Shown here in pieces: positions 8,164 to 18,025 of a stretch of DNA of 64,000 bases (within the stretch, counting starts at the first letter, position 1; every line of letters starts with the position of its first letter). This DNA comes from Aliidiomarina iranensis. GTDB lineage: Bacteria > Pseudomonadota > Gammaproteobacteria > Enterobacterales > Alteromonadaceae. The DNA is taken from positions 186,001 through 250,000 of the forward strand of contig NZ_PIPJ01000001.1 in NCBI RefSeq assembly GCF_003987135.1. Direction: 5' to 3'. A program made the position numbers and the translations under genes. The notes under the pieces were generated by a model that was not told the origin of the DNA, did no database searches, and worked only from the letters and a program-made list of their open reading frames with translations.

Positions 8164-10331
8164 CCGGCACCAATAAAGTTATTCTTCGATTAGTTCTACT
8201 CTTGGTCATAATAGGTGCCATTACGGCCTTTTATATTCTTGATTTAGGCCAATACTTATCACTTGCGGAGTTGCGGGAGCAACAACAGGCTCTGGCCGCT
8301 TATCGGCAAGAAAACTTCCTTCAGCTTTTCCTCATCTGCTTTGCGGTGTATGTAACCGTAACGGCGTTATCTTTGCCGGGGGCCACCATCATGACCCTGA
8401 GTGTAGGGGCTATTTTTGGTTTCGGCTGGGGGCTCGTTATCGCATCGTTCGCCTCTACACTGGGTGCTACATTGGCGTTTTTGATTGCGCGTTTCTTTTT
8501 ACATGATTGGGTGCAAAACAAATTCAGTGATCGCCTTAAGAAATTTAATGAACGCTTCCAAAAAGATGGTCCGTTTTACCTACTTACATTGCGTTTAGTG
8601 CCTTTGTTCCCGTTTTTTGTAGTGAACTTGGCGATGTCGCTTACCAAAATTAAAGCCTTTACGTTTTACTGGGTATCGCAGTTGGGCATGCTTGCAGGCA
8701 CTGCCGTTTATGTGAATGCGGGAACGCAATTAGCTAGCATCGAAAGCACGGCAGATATCTTTTCAACACGCCTGCTGCTCTCTTTCACGCTCTTGGGAAC
8801 CTTTCCGCTAATTGCGAAGGCGATTTTAAGTGTTTTGGAAAATCGTAGAGCGCTAAAAGGTTGGCAAAAACCGAAAAATTTTGATCGCAACTTGGTCGTT
8901 ATTGGCGCTGGCTCAGCAGGTTTAGTATCGGCGTACATTGCGGCCGCAACAAAAGCGAAAGTTACCTTGGTAGAAGCGAATGCAATGGGTGGTGATTGCT
9001 TAAATACGGGCTGCGTGCCCTCGAAAGCCTTGATTAATGTTGCTCGGCAGGTGAAGCAACGGAATACCGCGGGTATGGGCTTGCCGGCAGTGGCCACTGA
9101 GGTGAATTTTCCGGAAGTAATGGCGCACGTTCAGCAAGTGATTAAGAACATAGAGCCCCATGATTCGGTGGAACGCTACACTGAGCTGGGTGTTGATGTG
9201 GTGGCGGGCTACGCGCGTATTATTTCACCTTGGGAAGTAGAAATAGATACAGATTCCGGCAAACAAACCCTGACCACTAAAGCCATTATTGTTGCTACCG
9301 GCGGTAAGCCTTTGGTACCGAACATACCGGGTATTGATCAAGTAAACGTGCTTACCAGCGATTCGTTATGGGCTGTGCAGCAGTTGCCGAAACGATTGCT
9401 AGTTATGGGCGGTGGGCCAATTGGCTGTGAGCTGGCGCAAGCCTTTCAGCAATTAGGCAGTGCGGTAACTCAGGTGGAAATGAGCGAACGCCTGCTGGCA
9501 AAAGAAGATACCGAAGTTTCTGAACTATTAGCCGAACACATGCTTGCCGAAGGTATTGATTTGCGTTTGCAACATCGCGTGGTTGGCTTTACCGGTACAC
9601 AAAGTGAGGGCACGGCTCAGCTTGAGATTTTAGATCACGATGGTGAAGTAGTTGGCAAGGATGAAGTGAGCTTTGATGCGGTATTAGTTGCCGTAGGCCG
9701 CAAGGCGAACTTAACGGGCTTTGGTTTAGAAGAACTCGGTATCGAAACAACACAGATACTGCCAAGTAATGAGTTTATGCAAACCAGCGTGCCTACTATT
9801 TATGCCGCTGGTGATGTTACTGGCCCATATCAATTTACCCACACGGCATCGCATCAGGCTTGGTATGCCAGTGTGAATGCACTATTTTCTCCGTTAAAGC
9901 GTTTCAAAGCCGATTATCGAGTGATTCCGTGGGCAACATTTACGCAGCCAGAAATTGCAACGGTGGGCATGAATGAGCAAATGGCTCGCGCGGCTGGCAT
10001 TGATTACGAAGTTACTCGCTATGGCATCGACGACCTCGACCGAGCGATAGCCGATAACCAAGCTTATGGTTTTGTTAAAGTGCTCACTAAACCGGGCAAA
10101 GATAGCATTCTTGGCGTTACTATTGCCGGGCCAAAAGCTGGCGATTTAATTGCAGAATTTGTGTTGGCGATGAAATATAACCTTGGTTTGAATAAAATTT
10201 TAGGCACGATTCACATTTACCCAACGATGAGTGAGGCGAATAAATATGTAGCGGGAAATTGGCGCCGAGCAAATGCACCGGAAGGTGCGTTGCGTTGGGT
10301 AGAGCGTTTCCACACTTGGCGCCGAGGCTAA
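8160..10331 (+). CDS. Fusion of VTT/TVP38 (DedA-like) membrane domain with FAD pyridine nucleotide-disulfide oxidoreductase
   Basis: A 723-residue two-part protein. Residues ~1-235 form a TVP38/TMEM64 (VTT) membrane domain with the typical FGFGWGLVIAS and RLVPLFPFFVVN segments. Residues ~243-723 form a dihydrolipoamide-dehydrogenase/mercuric-reductase-like flavoprotein: FAD motif GAGSAG (249-254), redox-active disulfide GGDCLNTGC (C280, C285), a second NAD(P)H motif GGGPIG, a C-terminal FAD segment AAGDV and a dimerisation domain with HIYPTMSE. The active disulfide and histidine argue for real reductase activity. The substrate is unknown. It starts inside the stop of the fatty acid hydroxylase gene and overlaps the convergent peptidase gene by four bases. 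Confidence 0.88.
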   Translation: MTGTNKVILRLVLLLVIIGAITAFYILDLGQYLSLAELREQQQALAAYRQENFLQLFLICFAVYVTVTALSLPGATIMTLSVGAIFGFGWGLVIASFASTLGATLAFLIARFFLHDWVQNKFSDRLKKFNERFQKDGPFYLLTLRLVPLFPFFVVNLAMSLTKIKAFTFYWVSQLGMLAGTAVYVNAGTQLASIESTADIFSTRLLLSFTLLGTFPLIAKAILSVLENRRALKGWQKPKNFDRNLVVIGAGSAGLVSAYIAAATKAKVTLVEANAMGGDCLNTGCVPSKALINVARQVKQRNTAGMGLPAVATEVNFPEVMAHVQQVIKNIEPHDSVERYTELGVDVVAGYARIISPWEVEIDTDSGKQTLTTKAIIVATGGKPLVPNIPGIDQVNVLTSDSLWAVQQLPKRLLVMGGGPIGCELAQAFQQLGSAVTQVEMSERLLAKEDTEVSELLAEHMLAEGIDLRLQHRVVGFTGTQSEGTAQLEILDHDGEVVGKDEVSFDAVLVAVGRKANLTGFGLEELGIETTQILPSNEFMQTSVPTIYAAGDVTGPYQFTHTASHQAWYASVNALFSPLKRFKADYRVIPWATFTQPEIATVGMNEQMARAAGIDYEVTRYGIDDLDRAIADNQAYGFVKVLTKPGKDSILGVTIAGPKAGDLIAEFVLAMKYNLGLNKILGTIHIYPTMSEANKYVAGNWRRANAPEGALRWVERFHTWRRG

Positions 10332-12244
10332 AGCCCCAGCACTTGCTCTACTTGATCGCGTGTTAGCACGTGATAGCTCGGCTCAGCTATGGCATAAATA
10401 CGCTTCGCCTCTTCGAGCCCTTCAGGCGTGGCTGCAAGCGCACGGTAAACACCCAGAATATAGGCTAAACGGCCCATACTTGTGAGCATTTCTTCTACTC
10501 TTGGCATAGCGGGCTCATAGTTGTGCGCAATCGCAATGGTAAGCCAAGTGGATAGCACGGAATTATTTTGCGTGTTGGTAAGGTTAAATTCGCGGTCCAT
10601 ACGCGCTAATTGCGCTTGGCTTATATCGCTGAGTAAATTGGTTAAAAAGTACAAACGTTCGTGAATGCTCCAAGCGCTGATATCAATGCTTTCGCCAGCA
10701 AACCACAGGGCTTGCGCCTCGGCAACCCGCTCAAACGCTGCTATTTGCGATTTCGGTGCATTGCTTGGCAACCCGGGAGCATACAACCATTGCATGATCT
10801 CATTGCGCGATACCTGACCAGGGTTCGGATTAATCAATTCGCGTTCTAGGTAATCTTGAAATTCCGCGGTGGTTAGGCTTTGAAATGCAAAATCAGCAAA
10901 GTACTGACGTACAAATGCATCAAAGGTATCGCGGCCGAAACGCTCCTCTAGGAAAAACAGAAATTGCTGTGCTTTGGTGTAGGGCACGGCTGTGAAACTG
11001 GTGTCTGGGTCTCGTTGAGCAAGCTCAATATGCAAAACCTGCTGGCGCTCGGATAAATTAGGTAACGCTGCATCAAGTGATTGTGCATCAAGCATGCGCT
11101 CCATAAGTGCGCGCTCTTCACCATACACCGCCTCCATGATTCGGTTTTCAACGTATGAGGTAAAGCCTTCGTTTAACCACAAATCGCGCCACGTGGCGTT
11201 GGTCACTAAATTACCCGACCAAGAATGCGCAAGCTCATGAGCGATTAAGCTTACTAAACTCTGATCACCGGCAATAACGGTAGGTGTGAGGAAGGCAAGT
11301 TGCGGGTTTTCCATGCCGCCGAACGGGAAACTTGGCGGTAAAACTAACTGATCATAGCGATCCCATGCGAAGGGCCCAAATAACTGCTCAGTAACCGCCA
11401 TCATATCGGTTGTGTAATCAAATTCGGCCACCGCAGCTGCTAGTATTGATGGCTCTGCATAAATAGCCATGCGTTCATTTAGAGCATGAAAATCTAAATC
11501 ACCCACTGCTATCGCCATTAAATAGGAAGGTATTTTCTGTCGGCTTTCGAACTGGTAAACCCCAGTGCGTTCTGGGTTTGGTGGGTTATTCGCACCCATC
11601 AAGCCAATTAATTCTGGTGGCGTACGTAATTCAGCGGTGAAGGTTAAACGTTCGGTGGGGGTATCTTGGATTGGAATCCAGGTGCGCGCGTAATGCGGCT
11701 GCGATTGGCTGTATAAAAACGGATGCTCACCGCCCGCAGTGCCTTCGGGCGCAACCCAATCTAAGCCGGTTGCATTGGGTGATGAAGAATAATGCACACG
11801 AACACGTTCAGTACCGGCCGGCAAACTCACCGAGAGTGGTGTACCGAGAATACTATCGCGCTCGCCAAGTGCGAAATCAGTAGCTGCCCATTCGCCGTTT
11901 GTATAGGCTTCCGCCCGAGCGATAGCGAGCATTTCAGTGTCGAGAACTAAACGATCCGCATCGGCATCAAGGTATTCGAGCTCAAATTCTACATAACCAG
12001 AAAGAACTTTAGCGGCGAAATCGACGGCTAAATTCAAGTGTAAATGCGGCGTCCGTACTTCATTACTATTAGCAAAACTGTGCTCATCAATAGTGGGTGT
12101 TTCTACGCGCCAGTGGTTCTCAGTTTGAGTATTTTCGTTAGCGCCAGCAGTAGCAGATTCGGTTACTTCGCGCTCAGCAGGAGAACAGCCCCAGAGGCTG
12201 ATGCAGGCGGTAAGCAACGCAGCTATTAGATATACATGTTTCAT
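10328..12244 (-). CDS. M1 family aminopeptidase, lipoprotein
   Basis: Zinc aminopeptidase of 638 residues of the M1 (gluzincin, LTA4 hydrolase-like) family. A lipoprotein signal ends in LWGC with lipidated Cys20, placing it in the cell envelope. The substrate-binding motif GGMEN lies at 309-313, and the zinc site is HELAH (336-340) with the third ligand Glu359 in LWLNEG. A C-terminal helical region follows. It would trim N-termini of imported peptides, fitting a protein-degrading marine lifestyle. The gene stands alone, and its end overlaps the convergent flavoprotein gene by four bases with no terminator visible between them. Confidence 0.92.
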   Translation of the reverse strand: MKHVYLIAALLTACISLWGCSPAEREVTESATAGANENTQTENHWRVETPTIDEHSFANSNEVRTPHLHLNLAVDFAAKVLSGYVEFELEYLDADADRLVLDTEMLAIARAEAYTNGEWAATDFALGERDSILGTPLSVSLPAGTERVRVHYSSSPNATGLDWVAPEGTAGGEHPFLYSQSQPHYARTWIPIQDTPTERLTFTAELRTPPELIGLMGANNPPNPERTGVYQFESRQKIPSYLMAIAVGDLDFHALNERMAIYAEPSILAAAVAEFDYTTDMMAVTEQLFGPFAWDRYDQLVLPPSFPFGGMENPQLAFLTPTVIAGDQSLVSLIAHELAHSWSGNLVTNATWRDLWLNEGFTSYVENRIMEAVYGEERALMERMLDAQSLDAALPNLSERQQVLHIELAQRDPDTSFTAVPYTKAQQFLFFLEERFGRDTFDAFVRQYFADFAFQSLTTAEFQDYLERELINPNPGQVSRNEIMQWLYAPGLPSNAPKSQIAAFERVAEAQALWFAGESIDISAWSIHERLYFLTNLLSDISQAQLARMDREFNLTNTQNNSVLSTWLTIAIAHNYEPAMPRVEEMLTSMGRLAYILGVYRALAATPEGLEEAKRIYAIAEPSYHVLTRDQVEQVLGL

Positions 12245-12445
12245 TATGAGTGTCCTTTACTTGAATAGCTCTGAGTATGCGCGAGCATGCACACTTCAGC
12301 AAGCTCAGGATGATTTTTCCTTACTTCATGGCGCTTGTTCGGTAAAGTTGCTAAATTCATGGAATTGATATTCTAGCATGCTGAGTTAGGCTTCCATGTT
12401 GATGGCAACATTGTTTATCTTGGGCGAAAATAAGCAGGGGCAAGA

Positions 12446-12919
12446 GTGCGGTTAAAGTTGTTGTTTTTAATTGTTTGCGTACTCAGTGGCTGTGCGGTTG
12501 AGCGCGTAGGTGGCGAAGAATACGTGGTATCTACCGTACGGTACGGTGAGGGTGTGATTAGCCCAGCCTCTGCGAGCATAACTGAGGGTGAGCGCGCGAT
12601 TTTAACCCTAACACCCGCCGCCGGCTGGCAGCTTGATCGTGCCGAGGGCTGTAACGGAGAGCTTGTAGGGCAAGAATACACAACTGGCCGTATTCGCGCC
12701 GATTGCACCGTGCGTGTATGGTTTGAAGAGAATACGGCCTACACTATGAGTGTCGCCTTTACTGACTTCAATGGGAAGCTGATAAATGTGAGTTTAGTGA
12801 GCTCTGATCCACAAAGTTTTGGTTCAGAAAGCACTGGTGGGGAAAGCTCTGGTGGAGAAAGCACTAGTGGAGAAAGTATTGGCTCTGAAAGTTTACCTCG
12901 TGAGGGCGTTGGCCATTAA
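12446..12919 (+). CDS. Small lipoprotein with repeat-like beta domain and Ser/Gly/Glu-rich tail
   Basis: A 157-residue predicted lipoprotein starting at GTG 12446 (AGGGG ribosome site upstream). The signal ends in LSGC, so Cys16 would be lipidated. Residues ~22-95 resemble the short beta-rich repeats of surface proteins (a pattern of GEGVISPASASITEGERAIL then a cysteine pair). The C-terminal part has five pentapeptide units of the GGEST type, encoded by a 15-base tandem array at 12821-12895. No specific function is recognised. The gene is isolated between a divergent peptidase and the transporter downstream. Confidence 0.7.
   Translation: MRLKLLFLIVCVLSGCAVERVGGEEYVVSTVRYGEGVISPASASITEGERAILTLTPAAGWQLDRAEGCNGELVGQEYTTGRIRADCTVRVWFEENTAYTMSVAFTDFNGKLINVSLVSSDPQSFGSESTGGESSGGESTSGESIGSESLPREGVGH
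12821..12895 (+). repeat. Five 15-base tandem units inside lipoprotein gene
   Basis: Consecutive 15-base units beginning at 12821, 12836, 12851, 12866 and 12881. Each contains GAAAG at the same offset and encodes pentapeptides GSEST, GGESS, GGEST, SGESI, GSESL. The middle units are the most alike and the outer ones have diverged. Confidence 0.9.
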
Positions 12920-12977
12920 TGTTTAAACTTCCCACATTCAATATCGCTGTAATTATACCCCTGCAAATGGAGCTTGA

Positions 12978-13949
12978 ATGCAAGTTATCGCCCTAAAACA
13001 TATCATCTTCCTGTTTGTTGGAATGCTTTGCCTAACACCGTTAATTTCCTCTTCGCTTGCACTCGTGCTGGGGTTAGCTATGGCTTTGTTAAATTGGGTG
13101 CCACCACAGATTAACCCCGCTAAATTAGTGAAAATGTTGCTAGCCGTATCCATTGTTGGGCTGGGTTTTGGTGTTAGTTTTGCCGCCGCTAAATCAGCTG
13201 CACTTGCGAGTTTGCCAATGATTTTGGTGTTTATCATCTGCACTTTATTGTTGGCTGTGGGCTTTGCTAATTGGTTAAAAATGGATAGGAAAATAGGTGT
13301 ACTAATTGGTTCTGGCACGGCCATTTGTGGTGGCAGCGCCGTGGCAGCTGCGGGCCCAAGTATACAAGCGCGGCCAGACCAAATGGCGGTAGCACTAAGC
13401 TGCGTATTTGTACTCAATGCCGTGGGTTTGGTGGTTTTTCCTTGGGTAGGCCATTGGTTAGCCATGAGCCCACAAGATTTTGGTATTTGGGCGGCAATTG
13501 CGATTCACGATACTTCTTCGGTGGTTGGCGCTGCCGAGGTATATCATACTGATTCATTAGAAATTGCTACCGCTGTAAAACTTCTTCGCGCATTAGCTAT
13601 TGCGCCAGTTGTTATCGTTCTGGCATTTATTTATCAACACCTACAAAAGCGTAATAAAGCAGTTACAACAGCGGCAAGGCAAACATCTCTGATCAAAGTG
13701 CCGTTAGTGCCGAAATTTATTCTTTTCTATTTGGCCGCTATTTTAATCGCTAATCTACTGCCTCAAGGGGAAATGGTTTACACCGAAATATTTGCGTGGG
13801 CAAAGCGGTTGTTGGTGGTGTGTTTGTATTTGGTGGGTGCATCAATGTCGTTAAATGCTATTCGAAACGCTGGCTTCAAACCAATGCTGCTGGCCATTCT
13901 GCTTTGGTTGCTAGTATCTGTTGCTTCGTTGTTGTGGATTCTAGCTTAG
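12978..13949 (+). CDS. YeiH/UPF0324 family putative sulfate exporter
   Basis: Integral membrane protein of 323 residues with about ten hydrophobic helices, matching the YeiH/YadS (UPF0324, putative sulfate exporter) family. Conserved pieces include GLGFGVSFAAA, GSGTAICGGSAVAA and AIHDTSSVVGAA. Transport of small anions is proposed for the family but poorly tested. It has a GGAG ribosome site before ATG 12978. It is probably monocistronic; a weak hairpin follows at 14033-14063. Confidence 0.86.
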   Translation: MQVIALKHIIFLFVGMLCLTPLISSSLALVLGLAMALLNWVPPQINPAKLVKMLLAVSIVGLGFGVSFAAAKSAALASLPMILVFIICTLLLAVGFANWLKMDRKIGVLIGSGTAICGGSAVAAAGPSIQARPDQMAVALSCVFVLNAVGLVVFPWVGHWLAMSPQDFGIWAAIAIHDTSSVVGAAEVYHTDSLEIATAVKLLRALAIAPVVIVLAFIYQHLQKRNKAVTTAARQTSLIKVPLVPKFILFYLAAILIANLLPQGEMVYTEIFAWAKRLLVVCLYLVGASMSLNAIRNAGFKPMLLAILLWLLVSVASLLWILA

Positions 13950-14032
13950 GGGGCAGGCGGTATAATTCTGAAATTATAGATTGTTGCTGTGTAAATTTTG
14001 TTGGCATAGCCATTGAATGATTCGCGCTGCGC

Positions 14033-14063
14033 AGCGAGCCACTTTTACTAGAGCTGGCTCGCT
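14033..14063. terminator. Hairpin between convergent genes
   Basis: Nine-base perfect stem AGCGAGCCA/TGGCTCGCT with a 13-base loop and a short GTTT tail. It lies between the convergent transporter and glutathione S-transferase genes. The T-run is short, so termination strength is uncertain. Confidence 0.5.
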
Positions 14064-14096
14064 GTTTACATTCAAAGCATCTTCAACTCAAATTCG

Positions 14097-14714
14097 TTAC
14101 GCTTTCGCACTGTCGCGAGCATTAATGCGATCGTGCCATGCTTTTAAGTTTGGCCGGTCATCCCCCACACGAATTCCGATAGTTTTCCCGAATTGAACTG
14201 TGGTGTAGGCGTTGATATCAGCGGCGGTAAAGCGTTCACAACATACAAACTCATGCTCTGCAAAATGAGCTTCTAAAAAATCGAAAAACTCAACGGCTTT
14301 GCCGCGGCAATCGTCCGCCCATTCTTTGATGCAATTCATTCGGTCGTTAAAGTAGCCACTACCATGTTGAAAGCTCATACCGGTAGGTAAAAAGAGATAA
14401 AAATCAACCCAACGTAGCCATTGTTCTATTTGAGCTTTTTCAAGTGGCGAATCACCCAGTAAACTCTGTGTTTCCGGATGCGATTCTTCAATATAACGGC
14501 AAATAGCCATAGTTTCAGAAATGCACACGCCATCATCAGTTTCCAACACGGGCACTTTTTTCATTGGGTTTTTGGCCACAAATTCCGGTGTTAGGTTATC
14601 GCCTTTTTGCAGATCCATTTCCACGCGCTGAACTTTATCGAGTAAACCTTTTTCAGCAAGAAACATGCGCACTCTTCGTGGGTTCGGTGCCACCGCCATT
14701 TCATATAATTTCAT
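14097..14714 (-). CDS. Glutathione S-transferase family protein
   Basis: Cytoplasmic protein of 205 residues with an N-terminal thioredoxin-like domain (MKLYEMAVAPNPRRVRMFLAE; cis-proline in KVPVLE; ETMAICRYIE glutathione-binding helix) and a C-terminal helical domain. Members conjugate glutathione to electrophiles or reduce peroxides; the substrate is unknown. It lies 30 bases downstream of the dbpA gene on the same strand and may be cotranscribed. Confidence 0.88.
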   Translation of the reverse strand: MKLYEMAVAPNPRRVRMFLAEKGLLDKVQRVEMDLQKGDNLTPEFVAKNPMKKVPVLETDDGVCISETMAICRYIEESHPETQSLLGDSPLEKAQIEQWLRWVDFYLFLPTGMSFQHGSGYFNDRMNCIKEWADDCRGKAVEFFDFLEAHFAEHEFVCCERFTAADINAYTTVQFGKTIGIRVGDDRPNLKAWHDRINARDSAKA

Positions 14715-14744
14715 GTTGTGCTTCCTATTCGTTGTTTTTACGAG

Positions 14745-16139
14745 TTAACGCACCCGAAAGGCACGAAAACTTCGGCCCTTGAGCCGGTTATTGTTGAGTA
14801 CGTGCAGCGCTACGCGTTCTTTTTCTGGGCTAACCGCAACATAGCTCCAAGCCGCCTGCACTTGAATTTTACCAATTTCACTGAATGGCACCTGATTATC
14901 CTTGGTTAGGGCTCCTACAATATCACCCGGGCGCAGTTTGTGCTTCTTACCCCCCAGTATTTGCAAAGTAACCATAGCCGCGGCAAGTGGTTCTTGTGTT
15001 AATAGCTTCTGCTCAGGCAAGGCTTTTAACTCAATGCGATATTGTTGATTTTGCCGAGCGAGTAAATCCTCTATCAGGCTCAGCCCATGCTGTTCGCCTT
15101 CAGCCACCAAAGTTACCGCCAAGCCCTCTGCGCCGGCACGGCCTGTGCGGCCAATTCGGTGTACATGGGTATCCGTATCATGGGCAATTTCGGAATTTAT
15201 CACCAAATCAAGATCGGTAATATCCAAGCCCCGTGCGGCAACATCGGTAGCTACTAAGATTCGAGCACTGCGGTTATTAAATTGAACTAAGGTTTGATCA
15301 CGATCCTTTTGTTCTAAATCGCCATGTAACGCTAACGCGCTGTAACCTTGTGCTCGTAAAGAATCGGCCATTGCTTGCGTTGCGCGCTTGGTGTTGCAAA
15401 ACACCACACAACTGGCCGGCTGATAGGCCTGTAAAAGGCGTTTCACGGCGTTATCCCGCGGCACGCCATTTAAACTATAAAAGGCTTGTTGAATGCTACT
15501 TTGCTCGGGAGCATCAGCAACAACAATAGTTTCTGGTTGTTGCAATAAACCGGTTGCGAGTTGTTCGATCTGCGATGGATAGGTAGCACTGAACAATAGG
15601 GTTTGCCGGTTCTTCGGCGTAGTTTTAATAATGGCTTTTAAATCATCTTGGAAGCCCATTTCCAGCATGCGATCGGCCTCATCAAGCACTAATGTTGTCA
15701 GCTCTGAAAAATCGATACGCTGATTATTCAGGTGATCAAGAATACGGCCAGGCGTGCCAACAATAATGTGGGCCCCGTGTTCTAATGAAATAATTTGTGC
15801 GCGTTGTGGTACGCCACCGCAGAGTGTGAGCACTTTAATGTTGTGCATGCCACGGCCTAAGGTGCGAATTTCCTCTGCAACTTGGTCGGCCAATTCACGA
15901 GTTGGGCAGAGCACTAGGCTTTGCACGCGAAATCGCTGCACCTCTAACTTTTGCAATAACCCGAGCGCAAAGGCCGCAGTTTTCCCTGAACCAGTGCGAG
16001 CTTGCACAATTACATCTTTACCGGCTAACACATGCGGCAGCGCTTGCGCTTGCACCGGTGTGGTTGCCGAGTAATTGAGTTCATCAAGTGTTGCCAGCAA
16101 CGGGGTTGCCAGAGGTAAAGTTGTGAATGCTGAGGTCAT
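14745..16139 (-). CDS. dbpA: ATP-dependent RNA helicase DbpA
   Basis: DEAD-box helicase of 464 residues. It has the Q-motif region, Walker A ARTGSGKT (about 47-54), DEAD in VLDEADRMLE, SAT, and HRIGRTGR. The last ~75 residues form the DbpA RNA-binding domain (KLRPGDIVGALT, then GKIQV and NNRLKGRSFRAF), which directs it to 23S rRNA hairpin 92 during large-subunit assembly. Length matches E. coli DbpA. ATG 16139 has AAGGA upstream. Confidence 0.94.
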   Translation of the reverse strand: MTSAFTTLPLATPLLATLDELNYSATTPVQAQALPHVLAGKDVIVQARTGSGKTAAFALGLLQKLEVQRFRVQSLVLCPTRELADQVAEEIRTLGRGMHNIKVLTLCGGVPQRAQIISLEHGAHIIVGTPGRILDHLNNQRIDFSELTTLVLDEADRMLEMGFQDDLKAIIKTTPKNRQTLLFSATYPSQIEQLATGLLQQPETIVVADAPEQSSIQQAFYSLNGVPRDNAVKRLLQAYQPASCVVFCNTKRATQAMADSLRAQGYSALALHGDLEQKDRDQTLVQFNNRSARILVATDVAARGLDITDLDLVINSEIAHDTDTHVHRIGRTGRAGAEGLAVTLVAEGEQHGLSLIEDLLARQNQQYRIELKALPEQKLLTQEPLAAAMVTLQILGGKKHKLRPGDIVGALTKDNQVPFSEIGKIQVQAAWSYVAVSPEKERVALHVLNNNRLKGRSFRAFRVR

Positions 16140-16321
16140 TGCGAATCCTTGAATAAATAATGCCGCAGTATAGCAAACATAAGCGCTACGCGTATCCAGC
16201 TAGTTTTATTAAAAAAGCTGGCTGATTTGATTTGCATCAGGCTAGGTAACTGCTAAATTCGCTAGTATTATTTGCACTCTCAATGCGCCGAGCTGGCCTC
16301 ATTCAATCATTTTGGAAACTT

Positions 16322-17170
16322 ATGAATTTATCAACCTTAATCGGCATGCTATCGGGAATGGCTATTGTATTTGCTGCTATTTTTTTCACCGCAGAAGATG
16401 CTTGGAGTTTTGTTAACCTGCCCGGCTTGGCCGTAGTTTTGGGCGGTACTTTTGCCGCCACATTATTAGCTTATCCGCTACGTGAAGTTGTGAATGTTTT
16501 TAAGATTCTATGGATAGTGCTTAAGAACGAACGTTTGTACGCGCAAGATGATCAAAAAGAGCTTGTTAGCGTGGCAAGGCAGTTGGTGCAAGGCGATTTA
16601 ATTAAAGTAGAAGATCAACTCGAGCAAGTGAAGAACCCCTTTTTGCGCACCGGCCTTGAATTATTGATTAATAATACGCCGCATCAAGATATGTCCGAAT
16701 TGCTGGAATGGCGCATTGTAAAAATGAAAATTAGAGAAAAAGCTGAGGCGCAAATTTATCGCACCATGGCTATGTTCGCGCCGGCATTCGGCATGCTGGG
16801 AACGCTTGTGGGCTTGGTAAACATGTTGCAAGGAATGGGCGAGAGCAATATGGCGCAAATCGGCTCCGATATGGCCTTTGCGTTGCTAACCACTTTATAT
16901 GGTGTAGCTCTGGCTAATCTATTCTTCAAACCTATCGCCATTAAATTCGAGCGCAGAACCGAGCGTCGGGTTCAGCTCATGAATATGATTCGTGAAGGCG
17001 TGATGCTGATAGCAAAAGGGAGAAGCCCAGTATATATCCGCGAATATTTGAGTACCTTTTTTGCCCATGTGGAAGATGAGTTAAACATTTCCGATAAGGG
17101 AAATGGTTCTGGCAATGGCAAGAAAGCATTCAAAGATGCGATGGATAAATCTAAGAGCCCACTCTCATGA
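16322..17170 (+). CDS. MotA/PomA-like flagellar stator protein
   Basis: A 282-residue MotA/TolQ/ExbB-superfamily protein with four hydrophobic segments and a large cytoplasmic loop. The FAPAFGMLGTLVGLVNML segment is the conserved third-helix region that lines the ion path with MotB. ATG 16322 is preferred because it has a GGA ribosome site. An in-frame ATG at 16283 lacks one and adds 13 residues. It overlaps the MotB-like gene as ATGA. Stator proteins convert an H+ or Na+ gradient into flagellar torque; the ion cannot be decided here. No other flagellar genes are nearby. Confidence 0.87.
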   Translation: MNLSTLIGMLSGMAIVFAAIFFTAEDAWSFVNLPGLAVVLGGTFAATLLAYPLREVVNVFKILWIVLKNERLYAQDDQKELVSVARQLVQGDLIKVEDQLEQVKNPFLRTGLELLINNTPHQDMSELLEWRIVKMKIREKAEAQIYRTMAMFAPAFGMLGTLVGLVNMLQGMGESNMAQIGSDMAFALLTTLYGVALANLFFKPIAIKFERRTERRVQLMNMIREGVMLIAKGRSPVYIREYLSTFFAHVEDELNISDKGNGSGNGKKAFKDAMDKSKSPLS

Positions 17171-17934
17171 GATTTAATTCAAAGAGCTCCTTAGCTGCCA
17201 ATGCCGCTGAATTAAAGCAAGATCGTGAGCAAGCTGCGGAGGTAGTGCGGCGGCAAAATTTTGCCGGTATTGATGATACGCCAGTGCAAGAAGATGAAGA
17301 GTGGGTAACCACTTACATGGATATTATCACCTTGCTTTTAATTCTTTTTGTTGTGCTCTTAGCAAACGCCGATTTTAGTGGCTCACCTGCGGAACGTGAG
17401 GAGCTCACAAGAGCCAACGCAATTTTGCAAGTGCTGGGCATAGACCCGAAAACCACTACTGACGAGGAATTGCTAAATATCGGCACGAAGTTAAATGCGG
17501 AATTTTCTGCAGCCGGGTTGGGCGATATGGTAGAAATCTCCAATACCCCAGGCTCGTTGAATATTCGCCTTAGCGATCAAATCTTATTTCCAAGCGGTGA
17601 AGCTCAATTTGTGGATAGTTCGGCGAGCCAAGCAATGCAACCGATTGTGGCGATTTTAAAAAATAGCAGTTATCACATTAGCGTAGAAGGGCACACCGAT
17701 AGTGTTCCAATTAACACGGCACAATTTCCCAGTAATTGGGAACTATCTTCTGCCCGAGCTACTTTTGTTGTGCGATATTTGATCAGTGAGGGTATAGAAA
17801 GTGGAAGGTTGCGTGCTATTGGTTATGCGGAAAGTAAGCCCATTGCCGATAACGCAGACGCCGCTGGAAGAAGCCAAAATAGGCGCGTAACTATTGTGCT
17901 AACCCTTCCGGATGAGCCTGCGGCTGTAAACTAA
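17167..17934 (+). CDS. MotB/PomB-like stator protein with OmpA domain
   Basis: A 255-residue partner of the preceding MotA-like protein. One transmembrane helix (about 48-66) carries the ion-binding aspartate (Asp52 in TYMDIITLLL). Residues ~130-250 form an OmpA-like peptidoglycan-binding domain (VEGHTDSVPI, NWELSSARA, GYAESKP) that anchors the stator to the wall. A diguanylate cyclase gene, now broken, begins 91 bases downstream, which may link this stator to c-di-GMP control. Confidence 0.9.
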   Translation: MRFNSKSSLAANAAELKQDREQAAEVVRRQNFAGIDDTPVQEDEEWVTTYMDIITLLLILFVVLLANADFSGSPAEREELTRANAILQVLGIDPKTTTDEELLNIGTKLNAEFSAAGLGDMVEISNTPGSLNIRLSDQILFPSGEAQFVDSSASQAMQPIVAILKNSSYHISVEGHTDSVPINTAQFPSNWELSSARATFVVRYLISEGIESGRLRAIGYAESKPIADNADAAGRSQNRRVTIVLTLPDEPAAVN

Positions 17935-18025
17935 ACGCGGATAAATAAATGAGAAAGTGGGGCATTTAACGCCAATTTATGCCCAACTCATAAAAAAAGA
18001 GCTATGCTTTAAGGATGAGGCAAAC

